DNA from: Actinomycetospora soli
GTDB taxonomy: Bacteria > Actinomycetota > Actinomycetes > Mycobacteriales > Pseudonocardiaceae
Length of the DNA: 59,915 nt
Direction: 5' to 3'
NCBI RefSeq assembly: GCF_021026295.1
Contig: NZ_JAJNDA010000025.1
Location: 1 to 59,915, forward strand
Position 1 is the stretch's first letter, and every line of letters begins with the position of its first letter. Under the pieces are notes generated by a model. It saw nothing but the letters and a program-made list of their open reading frames with translations. It did no database searches and was not told the DNA's origin. Made by a program: the position numbers and the translations under genes. Positions 27,591-37,711 of the stretch are shown here, in pieces.

Positions 27591-28768
27591 GGGCCCTCCC
27601 CGGGCAGCTCGGCGTGCAGCGTCCACGACCCGTCGGCCGGACCCGAGCGGAGCCGGCCCCCGACGGCCTCGACCCGGTCGCGCAGACCCTCCAGCCCGTG
27701 ACCGCGCCGCGTCGCGCTCCCGGCGACCCCGGCCGGGTTGGTGACCGTGACGACGCTGCCGGTCGGCCCCGCGCGCACGACCACCTCGACCGGCCCGGTC
27801 CCGCCGTGCCGCACGGCGTTCGTCAGGCCCTCCCGCACCACGCGGCGTGCCTCGGGTCCCGGCTCGCCCTCGAGCACGAGGTGCACCTCCCGCCCCGTGG
27901 CGCGGATGCCCTCGACGAGCGACGGCACGTCGCCGGGATCACCGAACCCGCCGGGGTCGGCGCCCTCGGGGTCGCGGAGGAGCGTGAGCACCCGGTCCAG
28001 CTCGTCCACCGCGGCCCGGCCGCGGTCCTCGATGGCGGCGAGCGCGCGGCGGGCCGCCTCCGGGTCGGCGTCGAGGACCCGTCCGGCCGCCCCGGCCTGC
28101 AGCGTCATCGCGGTGAGCGTGTGGCCCAGGTGGTCGTGCAGCTCCCCGGCGAGCCGGGCGCGCCACGCCAGCCGCCCGGCCCGGGCGCGCTCCGCGGCGA
28201 GGGCCTCCGCGGGCGTCGGCCCGAGCAGGCGGGGCGCGAGCCCGGCGAGGCCGGACCCGAGCCCCGTCACGACGAGCACCACGAGGGCGAGGCCGACGAG
28301 CGCGACGAGCGGCCCCAGCAGCATCGCGGCTCCGCGCGGGGCCCACACCTCGCCGCCCACCCGCAGCGTCCCGCCGGTCAGCGGCAGCACCGCGAACCCC
28401 ACGGCCTGCGGCACGAGCACCAGCACCGCGAGCACCGCGACCGCGCCCGCCAGCGCCGTGATCGCGAACCACGCGGCGGCGCGGACGCGTGCGTCGCGCG
28501 GGGCCGGCCCGGGGCCCGCGTCGGGGAGGTCCACCCCGAGCAGGGTGCGCACGACCACGATCGCGAGCGGGCGCACGACCGGCAGCAGCGCGACGCCCAG
28601 CCCGCCGGCGACCGCGAGCAGGCCGAGCACGCCGACGACGAGACCGGGCCCGCTGCCGAGCGTCCGCTCGAACAGCCACACCAGCCCGGCGTAGGGCAGC
28701 GCCAGCGCACCACCGAACGCCAGGTGGGCGGCACGACCGACGAGGACCCTCACGGCGGTGATCGTCAC
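27587..28768 (-). CDS. Sensor histidine kinase (HisKA_3/HATPase_c)
   Basis: 393 residues. Four to five N-terminal membrane helices with short loops and no obvious large extracellular sensor. The dimerisation box is RLAGELHDHLGHTLTAMTLQAGAAG, with the phospho-acceptor His in ELHDHLGHT. The ATPase domain has VREGLTNAVRHGGTGPVEVVV (N box) and GHGLEGLRDRVEAVGGRL (G box); the region between is shorter than in classical kinases, as usual for NarL-partner kinases. GTG 28768 taken as start, GTG 28753 possible. Confidence 0.92.
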   Translation of the reverse strand: MTITAVRVLVGRAAHLAFGGALALPYAGLVWLFERTLGSGPGLVVGVLGLLAVAGGLGVALLPVVRPLAIVVVRTLLGVDLPDAGPGPAPRDARVRAAAWFAITALAGAVAVLAVLVLVPQAVGFAVLPLTGGTLRVGGEVWAPRGAAMLLGPLVALVGLALVVLVVTGLGSGLAGLAPRLLGPTPAEALAAERARAGRLAWRARLAGELHDHLGHTLTAMTLQAGAAGRVLDADPEAARRALAAIEDRGRAAVDELDRVLTLLRDPEGADPGGFGDPGDVPSLVEGIRATGREVHLVLEGEPGPEARRVVREGLTNAVRHGGTGPVEVVVRAGPTGSVVTVTNPAGVAGSATRRGHGLEGLRDRVEAVGGRLRSGPADGSWTLHAELPGEGP

Positions 28769-28781
28769 ACGGGCGGCGGAC

Positions 28782-28808
28782 GGTCTCCTCCCCTGCGCGA
28801 GGGAGACC
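28782..28808. promoter_or_regulatory. Inverted repeat in the kinase/membrane-protein divergent promoter
   Basis: GGTCTCC (28782-28788) and GGAGACC (28802-28808) are perfect inverted 7-bp half-sites 13 bp apart in the 94-bp divergent gap. A candidate binding site for the neighbouring response regulator; also able to form a hairpin. Confidence 0.4.
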
Positions 28809-28862
28809 GGTCCCCCCGCGCGCGGGAGCCGCCGGCGACCGCCGCCGGGCACCGTTCCCGGT

Positions 28863-29756
28863 ATGCGAACCGCGCTCGCCACGCTCGTCGTCGTCGCCAC
28901 GCTCCCGTACCTCGTGCTCAAGGCGCTGTGGCTCACCGGGCACGCGGTCGGTGTCCCGGACCCGGCCTTCCTCGCCTCCCCCGGCCTGCACGCGGCCAAC
29001 CTCGTCACCGCAGGGATGGACGCGGTCGCGATCCTGCTCGCCGTGGTCCTCGCGTCGGGGACGCGCCGTCCCCCGGCCTGGTCGGTGCTCCTGCCGGGCT
29101 GGGTCGGGGCCGGGTTCCTCGTCCCGATCGTGCTGACCACCGCGCCCGGACTGCTGCTCGACGGCGGGGTCGCCGGCGGCCCGGAGCCGCTGGCCCCGTG
29201 GGTGAAGCCCCTCGTCCACGTCGGCTTCACGCTGCAGGGCATCGGGCTGGTCGGTCTGTTCGCCGGGTACGCGTGGCGGCGCTGGGCGCCGACCGCGGGA
29301 CGGGTCGCACTCCCCTGGGCGCGCACGGTGGTCCGGCTCGCGGCCGTCGGGGCGGCGGGGTTCGCGGGCGTCCAGGTCGCCCAGGCCGCGGGCCTCGTCC
29401 CCGACGGCGGCCCCTGGAGCGCCTCGGCCGCGCTGGCGGCGGTCGTGAAGGCGGCCCTGGCGGTCGGCGGCGTGGTCGGCGCCCACGAGGTCACCGCGGG
29501 CCGCGGTCGCCGCGGGCACCTCGTCGCCGCGGCCGCCGGCTCGGCGTCGATGTTCTCGTGGGGTCTCTACGGCACCGTGATGACGGCGGGCGGCACCGTC
29601 TTCGCCGCCTCGTCCCCGGTGTCCGGCCTGGCCGCGCTCGTGGCCCTGCTGACCGGCCTCGTCCTCGGCCTGGCCGTGCTGGGCGCGGTCGCTCAGCCCG
29701 CGGTGTCGGAGGTGAGCAGCACGTCGGCGTCGAAGCAGGTGCGGTCACCGGTGTGA
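28863..29756 (+). CDS. Multi-pass membrane protein, possible target of the adjacent two-component system
   Basis: 297 residues with about eight hydrophobic helices, for example [77 protein letters not shown] and [21 protein letters not shown]. No family recognised. ATG 28863 is taken because the first helix begins right after it. It shares its promoter gap with the histidine kinase. Its last 64 bp overlap hisI on the opposite strand. Confidence 0.75.
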   Translation: MRTALATLVVVATLPYLVLKALWLTGHAVGVPDPAFLASPGLHAANLVTAGMDAVAILLAVVLASGTRRPPAWSVLLPGWVGAGFLVPIVLTTAPGLLLDGGVAGGPEPLAPWVKPLVHVGFTLQGIGLVGLFAGYAWRRWAPTAGRVALPWARTVVRLAAVGAAGFAGVQVAQAAGLVPDGGPWSASAALAAVVKAALAVGGVVGAHEVTAGRGRRGHLVAAAAGSASMFSWGLYGTVMTAGGTVFAASSPVSGLAALVALLTGLVLGLAVLGAVAQPAVSEVSSTSASKQVRSPV

Positions 29757-30046
29757 CACGCCGCGCCCTGCTGGTCGACCAGGACCAGCAGGGTGTCGCC
29801 GTCGCAGTCCAGCCGCACCTCGTGGACCGCCTGGGTGTGCCCGCTCGTGGCGCCCTTGATCCACAGCTCCTGACGGGAGCGGGACCAGTAGGTCGCCTCG
29901 CGGGTCTCGAGCGTCCGCGCGAGCGCCTCGTCCGACATCCACGCGACCATGAGGACCTCGCGGGTGTCGTACTGCTGCACCACCGCGCACACCAGGCCGT
30001 CGGCGTTCCAGCGGACCCGGGCACCCAGCTCCGGCGCCACCGTCAT
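29693..30046 (-). CDS. hisI: Phosphoribosyl-AMP cyclohydrolase
   Basis: Third histidine step: opens the purine ring of phosphoribosyl-AMP. 117 residues, stand-alone HisI without a HisE fusion. Metal-binding and conserved parts are [28 protein letters not shown] and [26 protein letters not shown] 30046 overlaps the hisF stop (ATGA). The 3' end overlaps the convergent membrane-protein gene by 64 bp. Confidence 0.97.
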   Translation of the reverse strand: MTVAPELGARVRWNADGLVCAVVQQYDTREVLMVAWMSDEALARTLETREATYWSRSRQELWIKGATSGHTQAVHEVRLDCDGDTLLVLVDQQGAACHTGDRTCFDADVLLTSDTAG

Positions 30047-30816
30047 CGGACCTCCACCCCGGACTCCCGCAGGGCGTCCTTGACCTCGCCGATCCGCATC
30101 ATGCCGAAGTGGAACACGCTCGCCGCGAGCACCGCGTCCGCGCCCGCCTCCACCGCGGGCGCGAAGTGCTCGACGGCCCCGGCGCCCCCGGAGGCGATCA
30201 CCGGGACGTCGACGAGCGACCGCACGCGGCGCAGCATCTCCAGGTCGAACCCGTTCTTGGTCCCGTCCGCGTCCATCGAGTTCAGCAGGATCTCCCCGAC
30301 GCCGAGCTCGGCGCCGCGCTGCGCCCACTCCAGCGCGTCGATCCCGGTGCCGCGCCGCCCGCCGTGGGTCGTGACCTCGAACCCGGAGGGCGTCGGCTGC
30401 CCGTCGGCCGGCACCCGCCGGGCGTCGACCGAGAGCACGATGCACTGCGAGCCGAACCGGCGGCTGGACTCGCCGAGGAACTCGGGACGGGCGATCGCGG
30501 CGGTGTTGATGCCGACCTTGTCCGCGCCCGCCCGCAGCAGCTTGTCGATGTCCTCGTTCGTCCGCACCCCGCCGCCGACGGTCAGCGGGATGAACACCTG
30601 CTCGGCCGTGCGGCGCACGACGTCGTAGGTCGTCTCCCGCTCCCCCGACGAGGCGCTCACGTCGAGGAAGGTCAGCTCGTCGGCGCCCTCGGCGTCGTAG
30701 AGCCGCGCCATCTCCACCGGGTCCCCGGCGTCACGCAGGTCGACGAAGTTCACGCCCTTGACCACGCGCCCGGCGTCGACGTCCAGGCACGGGATCACAC
30801 GGACGGCCACACCCAT
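30043..30816 (-). CDS. hisF: Imidazole glycerol phosphate synthase, cyclase subunit
   Basis: Forms IGP and AICAR with HisH. 257 residues, TIM barrel. Catalytic aspartates in [19 protein letters not shown] and [11 protein letters not shown]; phosphate sites [31 protein letters not shown] and [15 protein letters not shown]. Located 9 bp after hisA in the same operon. The impA gene found between hisA and hisF in mycobacteria is absent. Confidence 0.98.
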   Translation of the reverse strand: MGVAVRVIPCLDVDAGRVVKGVNFVDLRDAGDPVEMARLYDAEGADELTFLDVSASSGERETTYDVVRRTAEQVFIPLTVGGGVRTNEDIDKLLRAGADKVGINTAAIARPEFLGESSRRFGSQCIVLSVDARRVPADGQPTPSGFEVTTHGGRRGTGIDALEWAQRGAELGVGEILLNSMDADGTKNGFDLEMLRRVRSLVDVPVIASGGAGAVEHFAPAVEAGADAVLAASVFHFGMMRIGEVKDALRESGVEVR

Positions 30817-30825
30817 GCGATCAGC

Positions 30826-31569
30826 CTACTGAGCGGGCCGCGCGGCGGCGTCGAGCGCTTCGGGCAGCGTGAACGCGCCCGCGTAGAGGGCCTTGCCGAT
30901 GATCGCGCCCTCCACCCCCTGCGGCGCGAGGGCCGCGAGCGCGCGCACGTCGTCGAGGGTCGCGACGCCGCCGCTCGCGACGACCGGCGCCTCGGTCCGG
31001 GCGCACACCGCGGCAAGGAGGTCGGTGTTCGGGCCGGTCAGCGTGCCGTCGCGGCCGACGTCGGTGACGACGTAGCGGGCGCACCCCTCGGCGTCGAGCC
31101 GCGCCAGGACGTCCCACAGGTCGCCGCCGTCGGACACCCACCCGCGGGCCGCGAGCCGGTGCTCGCCGTCACGGATCTTGACGTCGAGCCCGACCGCCAC
31201 CCGGTCGCCGAACTCCGCGATGGCCTTGGCGCACCACTCCGGGTCCTCGAGGGCGGCGGTGCCGATGTTGACGCGGGCGCACCCGGTGTCGAGGGCGCGA
31301 CGCAGCGACTCGTCGTCCCGGATGCCGCCGGAGAGCTCGACCTTGACGGGCACCTGCGCGACCAGGCCCGCCAGCAGTTCGGCGTTGGACCCGCGCCGGA
31401 AGGCGGCGTCGAGGTCGACGAGGTGGATCCACTCGGCGCCGTCGTCGACCCAACCCCGGGCCGCGTCGAGGGGGTCGCCGTAACCGGTCTCGGTGCCCGC
31501 CTCGCCCTGGACGAGTCGGACGGCCTGGCCGTCGACGACGTCGACGGCGGGCAGCAGGTCGAAGCTCAC
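30826..31569 (-). CDS. hisA: Bifunctional PriA (HisA and TrpF activities)
   Basis: ProFAR isomerase for histidine; in actinobacteria the same enzyme (PriA) also does the phosphoribosylanthranilate isomerase step of tryptophan synthesis. 247 residues. Catalytic aspartates in [19 protein letters not shown] and [15 protein letters not shown]. The segment [16 protein letters not shown] carries the Arg and Trp typical of PriA. No trpF is present in the trp cluster 10 kb away, which fits dual function. It starts (GTG 31569) only 11 bp after the sigma-factor gene and has no strong ribosome-binding site of its own. Confidence 0.95.
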   Translation of the reverse strand: MSFDLLPAVDVVDGQAVRLVQGEAGTETGYGDPLDAARGWVDDGAEWIHLVDLDAAFRRGSNAELLAGLVAQVPVKVELSGGIRDDESLRRALDTGCARVNIGTAALEDPEWCAKAIAEFGDRVAVGLDVKIRDGEHRLAARGWVSDGGDLWDVLARLDAEGCARYVVTDVGRDGTLTGPNTDLLAAVCARTEAPVVASGGVATLDDVRALAALAPQGVEGAIIGKALYAGAFTLPEALDAAARPAQ

Positions 31570-31580
31570 GGTGCGTGATC

Positions 31581-32906
31581 CTAGGAGCCGGGGTCGGCCC
31601 GCTCCGCGACCACCTGCGCGGACGACTCCCGCAGGTCCTCCAGCCGCCGCCGCAGCAGCGCCCGCTCGGCCTCGTTCGACGCGAGCGTGGCGGCCCGCTC
31701 GAGGTCGGCGGCCGCCTCGGCGGGCCGGTCGAGCTGCGTGAGCAGCTCCGCGCGCACGGCCGGCAGGAGGTGGTAGCGGGCGAGGGCCGGTTCGTCGCGC
31801 AGGCCGTCGACGATCGCGAGGGCCGCGGCCGGACCGGAGGCCCGACCCACGACGACGGCGCGGTTGAGCTCCACGACCGGCGACGGCGCCACCGCCGCGA
31901 GCTGCCCGTAGAGCTCGGCGAGCCGGGCCCAGTCGGTGGTCTCGACGCTGCCCGCACGGGCGTGCTCGGCCGCGATCGCCGCCTGGAGCGTGTAGGGGTC
32001 GGCACCGCCGAGGCCACGGGCACGGTCGAGGCCGGCGAGCCCGCGGCGGACGAGCAGCCGGTCCCAGCGGCCCCGGTCCTGGTCGGCGAGCAGCACCGGC
32101 CGTCCGTCCGGGCCGGTCCGGGCCCGTAGCCGGGAGGCCTGCAGCTCCATCAGCGCGAGCAGCCCGTGCACCTCCGCGCGGTCGGGCAGCAGCGCCGCGA
32201 GCCGGCGACCGAGGCGCATCGCCTCGTCGCACAGGTCGTGGCGCATCCAGTCGGCGCCCGCCGTGGCGGTGTACCCCTCGTTGAACACGAGGTAGACCAC
32301 CTCGAGCACGGCCCCGAGCCGGCCGGGGAGCTCCTCGGCCGACGGGATCTCCAGCTCCACGCCCCGGGCCGAGAGCCGCTTCTTGGCCCGCGAGATGCGC
32401 TGGCCGACCGTCGTCGACGCGACCAGCAGGCCCCGGGCGATCTCGTCGGTGGTCAGGCCGCCGAACAGCCGCAGCGTGAGCGCCACCCGGGACTCGCGCG
32501 CGAGGACGGGGTGGCACGTGGCGAACAGGAGGGCGAGGACGTCGTCGCCGACCGTGCGGGTGGGGTCGGCGACGACGTCGGCCGCGTCGGGTGCGACCCG
32601 GCCGGACTCGGCGCGGCCCACCTCCTCGGCCTTGCGCGCGAAGGTCTGCTCCCGACGGATCGTGTCGATCGCCCGCCGCCGGGCCGTGGCCGCCAGCCAG
32701 GCACCCGGGTTGTCCGGCACGCCCTCGGCGGGCCACTGCTCGAGCGCCGCCACCAGGGCGTCGTGCGCCAGTTCCTCGGCGAGGCCGACGTCGCGCACCA
32801 CCCGCGCGACCCCCGCCACGATCCGGGCCGACTCCGCCCGCCACACGGCGTCGAGGACGGCGAACGGGTCGCGCGGGCGGGGCCGGGCGGGGGTCGGGGT
32901 CGTCAT
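31581..32906 (-). CDS. ECF42-type RNA polymerase sigma factor with C-terminal TPR-like extension
   Basis: 441 residues, over twice the length of a simple ECF sigma factor. Region 2: [21 protein letters not shown] and [17 protein letters not shown]. Region 4: [44 protein letters not shown] helical C-terminal domain of about 230 residues follows ([67 protein letters not shown]), as in the ECF42 group. This group is known to lie next to DGPF-motif genes, exactly as here. It has no anti-sigma gene. It overlaps the upstream DGPF gene (ATGA) and sits 11 bp before hisA, so it is embedded in the his operon. Confidence 0.92.
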   Translation of the reverse strand: MTTPTPARPRPRDPFAVLDAVWRAESARIVAGVARVVRDVGLAEELAHDALVAALEQWPAEGVPDNPGAWLAATARRRAIDTIRREQTFARKAEEVGRAESGRVAPDAADVVADPTRTVGDDVLALLFATCHPVLARESRVALTLRLFGGLTTDEIARGLLVASTTVGQRISRAKKRLSARGVELEIPSAEELPGRLGAVLEVVYLVFNEGYTATAGADWMRHDLCDEAMRLGRRLAALLPDRAEVHGLLALMELQASRLRARTGPDGRPVLLADQDRGRWDRLLVRRGLAGLDRARGLGGADPYTLQAAIAAEHARAGSVETTDWARLAELYGQLAAVAPSPVVELNRAVVVGRASGPAAALAIVDGLRDEPALARYHLLPAVRAELLTQLDRPAEAAADLERAATLASNEAERALLRRRLEDLRESSAQVVAERADPGS

Positions 32907-33337
32907 GACCCGTGCTGGTCGGCCACCTGGGTACGCATCCGCTCCTCGGCCTCCATCACCTCGTCGGGCGCGACCCCGGCGAAGTCCTCGGGGTCGAACA
33001 CGCGGCGGATCTGGACGCGCTCGCCGTGGCGGAACGGGGCGCGGCGCGCCCAGCCGACGGCCTCGTCGAGGGAGTCGACCCGCAGGATCCAGAACCCGCC
33101 GATCAGCTCCTTGATCTCGGTGAACGGCCCGTCGGTGACGGTGGGTTCCTCGCCGTCGCCCTCGCCGAAGGCGACGATCGCACCCTGGGAGCTGGGCGCG
33201 AGCCCCTCACCCGCGAGCAGGACGCCCGCGTCGACCATCGCCTGGTTGAACCGCCCCATCTCCTCGAAGATCTCCGGCTCGGGCGGGCGTCCGGCCGCTG
33301 CGGCCTCGTCGTAGGTCAGGACCAGCATGAAACGCAT
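32903..33337 (-). CDS. YCII/DGPF-domain protein (first copy, next to ECF42)
   Basis: 144-residue small cytosolic protein of the YCII-related fold. Signature [38 protein letters not shown]-terminal [16 protein letters not shown]. Such proteins are genomic companions and probable targets or modulators of ECF42 sigma factors; enzymatic activity is not established. Translationally coupled to the sigma gene by an ATGA overlap. Confidence 0.92.
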   Translation of the reverse strand: MRFMLVLTYDEAAAAGRPPEPEIFEEMGRFNQAMVDAGVLLAGEGLAPSSQGAIVAFGEGDGEEPTVTDGPFTEIKELIGGFWILRVDSLDEAVGWARRAPFRHGERVQIRRVFDPEDFAGVAPDEVMEAEERMRTQVADQHGS

Positions 33338-33358
33338 GGCGGCATCCTCCCCGGTCCG

Positions 33359-33805
33359 TCAACGGGCGTTGCGCTCGGCGATCCGCGACCGCAGCGCGGC
33401 CTCGGCGTCGATCACCTCGGCGGGCGCGATGCCCTCGAACTCGCGGAAGTCGGGCACGCGCCGGACCTCCAGGCGCACGCCGGGGCCGATCGGGCACCGC
33501 CGCGCCCACTGCTCGGCCTCCGCCCGGGTCGCGACGTCGAGGATCCAGAAGCCCGCGATCAGCTCCTTGGCCTCGGTGAACGGGCCGTCGGTGACGGTGG
33601 CCGCCTCGGAGGCCGGGTCGTCCTTGGTGACGACGAAGCCCTCGGCGCTCGGCGCGAGGCCCTCGGCCGCGAGCAGCACCCCGGCCTCGACGAGGTCGGT
33701 GTTGTAGCGGCCCATCAGCTCGAAGGCCTCGGTCGCGTCGAGCGGTGCGTCCGGCTCCCCGATCGCCATCGACTCGGGGGCGGACATGATCAGCATGTAG
33801 CGCAT
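33359..33805 (-). CDS. YCII/DGPF-domain protein (second copy)
   Basis: 148 residues, a paralogue of the downstream gene (shared [23 protein letters not shown] and EAGVLLAAEGLAPSAEGFVV). ATG 33805 has GAGGAG at proper spacing. First gene of the ECF42 cassette; a 98-bp gap to hisH upstream could hold the cassette's own promoter and contains one copy of the recurrent ACCCGCCGTCGGGA element (33884-33897). Confidence 0.92.
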   Translation of the reverse strand: MRYMLIMSAPESMAIGEPDAPLDATEAFELMGRYNTDLVEAGVLLAAEGLAPSAEGFVVTKDDPASEAATVTDGPFTEAKELIAGFWILDVATRAEAEQWARRCPIGPGVRLEVRRVPDFREFEGIAPAEVIDAEAALRSRIAERNAR

Positions 33806-33903
33806 CGGGTGCTCCTCGGTGCTCGGCGGCCGGGTCCGTCCCGGCCCGCACCCCCACGTCGAACGGGCGGACCGACCTTCGACACCCGCCGTCGGGACAA
33901 TCC

Positions 33904-34542
33904 CTAGAGCACCGCGAGCCAGTTCTCCAGCAGCCGGCGGCCCGCGTCGCCGGACTTCTCGGGGTGGAACTGCGTCGCCCACAGCGGCCCGTTCTCCACG
34001 GCCGCGACGAAGTCCTCGCCGTGGTGGGCCCACGTGACCTTCGGCGGCGTGAACGGCTCGACCGGCTCCATCTCCCAGCGCCGCGCGGCGAACGAGTGCA
34101 CGAAGTAGAAGCGCTCGTCGGCGGGCATGCCGGCGAAGAGCTGCGAGTCGGCGGGCGCGGTGACGGTGTTCCACCCCATGTGCGGGAGGACGTCGGCGTG
34201 CAGCTTCTCGATCGTGCCGGGCCACTGACCGGCGCCTGCGGCCTCCTCGCCGAACTCCACGCCGCGCTCGAAGAGCACCTGCATCCCCACGCAGATCCCG
34301 AGCACGGGGCGGCCCCCGGCGAGGCGCTGCTCGAGGATCCGCTCGCCCCCGACCGCGCGGAGGCCCGCCGCGCAGGCGGCGAAGGCGCCGACCCCGGGGA
34401 CGACGAGGCCGTCGCTGTCGATCGCCGCCCGGGAGTCCGCCGTGACCTCCACCTTCGCGCCGGCCCGTTCGAGGGCCCGCTCGGCGGAGCGCAGGTTGCC
34501 CGACCCGTAGTCCAGGACGACGACGTGGGGTGGAGTCGACAT
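33904..34542 (-). CDS. hisH: Imidazole glycerol phosphate synthase, glutaminase subunit
   Basis: Class I glutamine amidotransferase feeding ammonia to HisF. 212 residues. Nucleophile Cys in [18 protein letters not shown]; catalytic His and Glu in [16 protein letters not shown]-terminal [23 protein letters not shown]. HisH is separated from HisA/HisF by the ECF42-DGPF cassette, unlike the compact arrangement in mycobacteria. Confidence 0.97.
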   Translation of the reverse strand: MSTPPHVVVLDYGSGNLRSAERALERAGAKVEVTADSRAAIDSDGLVVPGVGAFAACAAGLRAVGGERILEQRLAGGRPVLGICVGMQVLFERGVEFGEEAAGAGQWPGTIEKLHADVLPHMGWNTVTAPADSQLFAGMPADERFYFVHSFAARRWEMEPVEPFTPPKVTWAHHGEDFVAAVENGPLWATQFHPEKSGDAGRRLLENWLAVL

Positions 34543-34565
34543 GTCCCCAGACTATCGGGGCCGGG

Positions 34566-35237
34566 TCACCAGCCCGGTCCGGTCGTGGGGGCCGAGGCCG
34601 CCATCACCTCGAGGACCGCCACGACGTGGCGGGCGCCCGTGGACGGGTGCAGCGGGTGCTCGTCGGTCTCCAGCACGCGCGCGATCCGGCGGGTGGTGAG
34701 CCGGCGGACATGGTGCTCGACCTCGGCCCAGCCGTCGGTGCCGACGGTCAGCACGATGTGCCCGCCGCGATGGACCACCCGGGCGAACTCCACGAGGGCC
34801 GAGGGCGGCAGGTGGCCGGGCCCCAGGGCGTTCACGCACGTCACGACGCCGAACTTGTCGGGGGCCCCGGGCAGGCGCTGGGTGAGGTCGGCGGGCCCGA
34901 GGTCGTGGTAGACCCGCCGGTGCCGGGCGTGGGCGATCATGCGCGGCGAGATGTCGAGCCCGTCGACCGAGGTGAAGCCGTGGCGCGCGAGCGCCCCCCC
35001 GACGAGCCCGGTGCCGCAGGCCGCGTCGAGGACGTCGCTCTCCGGCTCGTCGAGCCGCGCCACGACGTCGGCGACGATGCCGGGCAGCGGGTAGTCGTCG
35101 CCGTGCGCGCCCGCCAGGTCCTCGTCGTAGGTCGGCGCCCACTCGTCGTAGACGTCGCGCACCTCGGACGGGTCCGTGGCCGCGTGCACCCGGGCCTCGA
35201 ACTCGTCGGCCTTCCCGCCGCCGTGCTGCGTCTCCAT
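34566..35237 (-). CDS. Class I SAM-dependent methyltransferase (METTL27/Williams-Beuren-like)
   Basis: 223 residues. SAM-binding motif VLDAACGTGLVGGALARHGFTSVDGLDISPRMIAHAR; the N-terminal VYDEWAPTYDEDLAGAHGDDYPLPGIVADVV is typical of the METTL27-like group. Substrate unknown. It is inside the his region between hisB and hisH, in the same direction. ATG 35237 is chosen over upstream in-frame starts because a GGCGGGG lies upstream and the extra residues look non-conserved. Confidence 0.85.
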   Translation of the reverse strand: METQHGGGKADEFEARVHAATDPSEVRDVYDEWAPTYDEDLAGAHGDDYPLPGIVADVVARLDEPESDVLDAACGTGLVGGALARHGFTSVDGLDISPRMIAHARHRRVYHDLGPADLTQRLPGAPDKFGVVTCVNALGPGHLPPSALVEFARVVHRGGHIVLTVGTDGWAEVEHHVRRLTTRRIARVLETDEHPLHPSTGARHVVAVLEVMAASAPTTGPGW

Positions 35238-35325
35238 CGTCACCACCCCGCCTCGCATCCCGGTCCTGGTTCCCCGGGGGCGGGAGTTCAACCGCGCGCG
35301 GTCGGGCGTCACCCGGGAAGTCGGG

Positions 35326-35487
35326 TCACACCAGCCGCAGGACGGCCGCGACCGCGGCGACGACGGCGAGCACCGCGAGGACCCCGGCCGGGAGCCACCG
35401 GCGCTCGCGGCCGAAGCTGATCACGCCGCCGATCAGGAACCCGGCGAGCAGGAGCAGCCCGAGGGCGAGGAGCTGGGCCCCGCTCAC
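35326..35487 (-). CDS. Small membrane protein (53 residues) coupled to hisB
   Basis: GTG 35487 overlaps the hisB stop by four bases (GTGA) and the frame runs to TGA at 35328-35326. The product has two hydrophobic helices ([20 protein letters not shown] and [20 protein letters not shown]) joined by SFGRERRW. Similar tiny membrane proteins occur beside his genes in related actinobacteria, to my recollection. Function unknown; coupling and composition argue that it is real. Confidence 0.65.
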   Translation of the reverse strand: MSGAQLLALGLLLLAGFLIGGVISFGRERRWLPAGVLAVLAVVAAVAAVLRLV

Positions 35488-36092
35488 GTCTCGAGCACGC
35501 CCTTCGTCGAGGCGGTGCCCCCGCCGAGGCGGGCGTCGGGCTCGGTGGCCGCCCGCAGCGCCCGCGCGATCGCCTTGTACTCGGCCTCGGTGATGTGGTG
35601 CGGGTCCCGCCCGCCGGTGACCCGCACGTGCAGGGCGATGCCGGCGTGGAAGGCGATCGACTCGAAGACGTGCCGGTTGAGCACCGTCGGGTAGTTGGTG
35701 CCCACGACGAAGCCGGTCATCATCTCCGGCTCGCCCGTGTGCACGCAGTACGGGCGGCCGGAGACGTCGACGACGGCCTGGGCGAGCGCCTCGTCCATCG
35801 GGATCCAGGCGTCGCCGAAGCGGCGGATGCCGGACTTGTCGCCGAGGGCCTGCCGCAGCGCCTGCCCGAGGACGATGGCGACGTCCTCCACGGTGTGGTG
35901 GGCGTCGATCTCGACGTCGCCGGTCGCGCGCACCACGAGGTCGAAGCTGGAGTGCTTGCCGAGCGCGTCGAGCATGTGGTCGAAGAACGGCACCCCGGTG
36001 GCGACCTCGGTGCGCCCCGTCCCGTCGAGGTCGATCTCGACGAGGACGCTCGACTCCTTGGTCACGCGCTCCACGCGCCCGGTGCGGCTCAT
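35484..36092 (-). CDS. hisB: Imidazoleglycerol-phosphate dehydratase
   Basis: Dehydrates IGP to imidazole acetol phosphate. 202 residues, monofunctional HisB without a phosphatase domain. Metal-binding His clusters: [52 protein letters not shown] and [23 protein letters not shown] 36092; the extra in-frame codons upstream (MRHTGG) are not conserved in homologues. Confidence 0.97.
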   Translation of the reverse strand: MSRTGRVERVTKESSVLVEIDLDGTGRTEVATGVPFFDHMLDALGKHSSFDLVVRATGDVEIDAHHTVEDVAIVLGQALRQALGDKSGIRRFGDAWIPMDEALAQAVVDVSGRPYCVHTGEPEMMTGFVVGTNYPTVLNRHVFESIAFHAGIALHVRVTGGRDPHHITEAEYKAIARALRAATEPDARLGGGTASTKGVLET

Positions 36093-36114
36093 GCCTCCAG
36101 TGTGACGCACCGGC

Positions 36115-37668
36115 TCACGACCGCCGACGGACCTCCACGATCTCGTCGGTGACGGCCGCCTCCTGCCCGTCGGGGCCGGTGGCGACCCGCTCCGGCGAGT
36201 CGGCCCGGACGACCTCCCACTCCGGTCCCAGCGCCAGCGACGCGAGCACCTCGGGGGCCGTCGGCAGCCGCAGCGACGGGTCCCAGGACCACGGCGCGAG
36301 CCGGCCGTGCCCCGTCACCAGCAACGTCCCGCCCGGGGCCACGGCCGCCGCCGCCCGCCGCAGGATCGCGGTGCGCGGGAAGTCGACGTTCGGCGAGTGC
36401 AGGTAGGAGGCCGCGACGAGGTCGAACTCGCCGTCGGGGAAGGTCTCGGACAGGTCGTGCCGCTCCGCGGTGATCGGCAGCTCCCCCGCCCGCGCGGCGA
36501 TCCGGTCACACGCGCTCCGCGCGACGTCGGTGGCGGTGACCCGCCAGCCCCGCGCGGCGAGCCACAACGCGTCGCCGCCCTCCCCCGCGCCGAGGTCGAG
36601 CGCGGTCCCCGGTGTCAGCGCGGCCGCGGTGGCCTCCACCGAGGGGTTCACCCGCCCGCTCCACACCTGGTCGCGCTCGGCGTAGAAGCGTTCCCAGAAC
36701 GCGGGGCTGCCGTCGCGGCTCGCCATGAGCGCCAGCCGCACGTCCTCGGCGACCAGGTCGGCGTTCACCGCCGCGGCGACCGAGACCCCCTGGGCGGACG
36801 CCACGATCACCGTCGCCCGCAGGTCGGTGACGTTGCCGGCCGCCCACACGCCGGGGACGGCGGTCAGGCCCTGCGCGTCGCTCTCGACGTGCTCGCCGAC
36901 GACGACGTCCCCCATCCGCATCTCGACCGTCGGCAGCCCGAGCATGGCCGCGACCTCGCCGCGGGCGTGCACCCGGGTCGCGACCGCGAGCGCGTCGACG
37001 GGGACCGTCGACTTGTCCGCCAGCTCCACCGCCTCCAGGGCGTCCGAGCCGGTCCCGACGACGAGCCGGGTCGCCTTGCCCCCGACCACCTCGACCCCGC
37101 GGGCGGCCAGCTCGTCGCGGCCGTGACCGGTCAGGTCGAGCGCGTCGTTCGCGAACAGCACCACGTCCTCGCTCCACTGCCGGAACAGCTGCACCTGGTG
37201 CAGGGCCAGCGGGCTCGTCGCGAGCACCCCGATCCGCCGGTCGCGGACCTCCCAGCCGTGGCAGTACGGGCAGTGCAGGACGTCGCGGCCCCACCGCGCG
37301 GCCAGCCCCTCGACCTCGGGCAGCTCGTCGACCACCCCGGTCGCGAGCACCAGGCGCCGCGCGTGGTGGCGACCCGCGTCGTCCAGCGTCACGTCGAAGC
37401 CGCCGGCCTCCGACGCGGCGGCGGACGTGACGGCGCCCCGCCGGACCACGCCGCCGTAGGACTCGACCTCGGCCCGCCCGTCGGCGAGCAGGTCGGCCGG
37501 CGAGGTGCCCTCGCGGCCGAGGTAGTTGTGCATGTGCCCGGCCGGCGCGTTGCGGGGCTCGCCCGCGTCCGCGACCAGCACCCGCCGTCGGGACCGGGCC
37601 AAGGTCAGCCCGGCCGCCAGGCCGGCGGCCCCGCCGCCGACCACGATCACGTCCCAGTTCTCGCTCAT
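36115..37668 (-). CDS. Fusion of thioredoxin-reductase-like flavoprotein and SAM methyltransferase
   Basis: 517 residues. Residues 1 to about 305 are a class II flavoprotein: FAD site [20 protein letters not shown], redox pair Cys-Pro-Tyr-Cys in [13 protein letters not shown], and FAD-closing [22 protein letters not shown]. Residues about 315-517 are a methyltransferase: [19 protein letters not shown] then [20 protein letters not shown]. Such bifunctional proteins are known in actinobacteria; the reaction is not. Coupled reduction and methylation of a small thiol or chalcogen compound (selenite or tellurite would be examples) is speculative. It diverges from an XRE-cupin regulator across 59 bp and lies between hisC and hisB. 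Confidence 0.9.
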   Translation of the reverse strand: MSENWDVIVVGGGAAGLAAGLTLARSRRRVLVADAGEPRNAPAGHMHNYLGREGTSPADLLADGRAEVESYGGVVRRGAVTSAAASEAGGFDVTLDDAGRHHARRLVLATGVVDELPEVEGLAARWGRDVLHCPYCHGWEVRDRRIGVLATSPLALHQVQLFRQWSEDVVLFANDALDLTGHGRDELAARGVEVVGGKATRLVVGTGSDALEAVELADKSTVPVDALAVATRVHARGEVAAMLGLPTVEMRMGDVVVGEHVESDAQGLTAVPGVWAAGNVTDLRATVIVASAQGVSVAAAVNADLVAEDVRLALMASRDGSPAFWERFYAERDQVWSGRVNPSVEATAAALTPGTALDLGAGEGGDALWLAARGWRVTATDVARSACDRIAARAGELPITAERHDLSETFPDGEFDLVAASYLHSPNVDFPRTAILRRAAAAVAPGGTLLVTGHGRLAPWSWDPSLRLPTAPEVLASLALGPEWEVVRADSPERVATGPDGQEAAVTDEIVEVRRRS

Positions 37669-37711
37669 GCCGACGACTCTGCGCCCGAGGGCAGCGAACC
37701 GGCAAACCTTC

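Noticed and set aside
33850..33885. A further LexA box (GTCGAAC ... TTCGAC)
   Set aside because: The half-sites are about 14 bp apart instead of 4 and the arms are incomplete.
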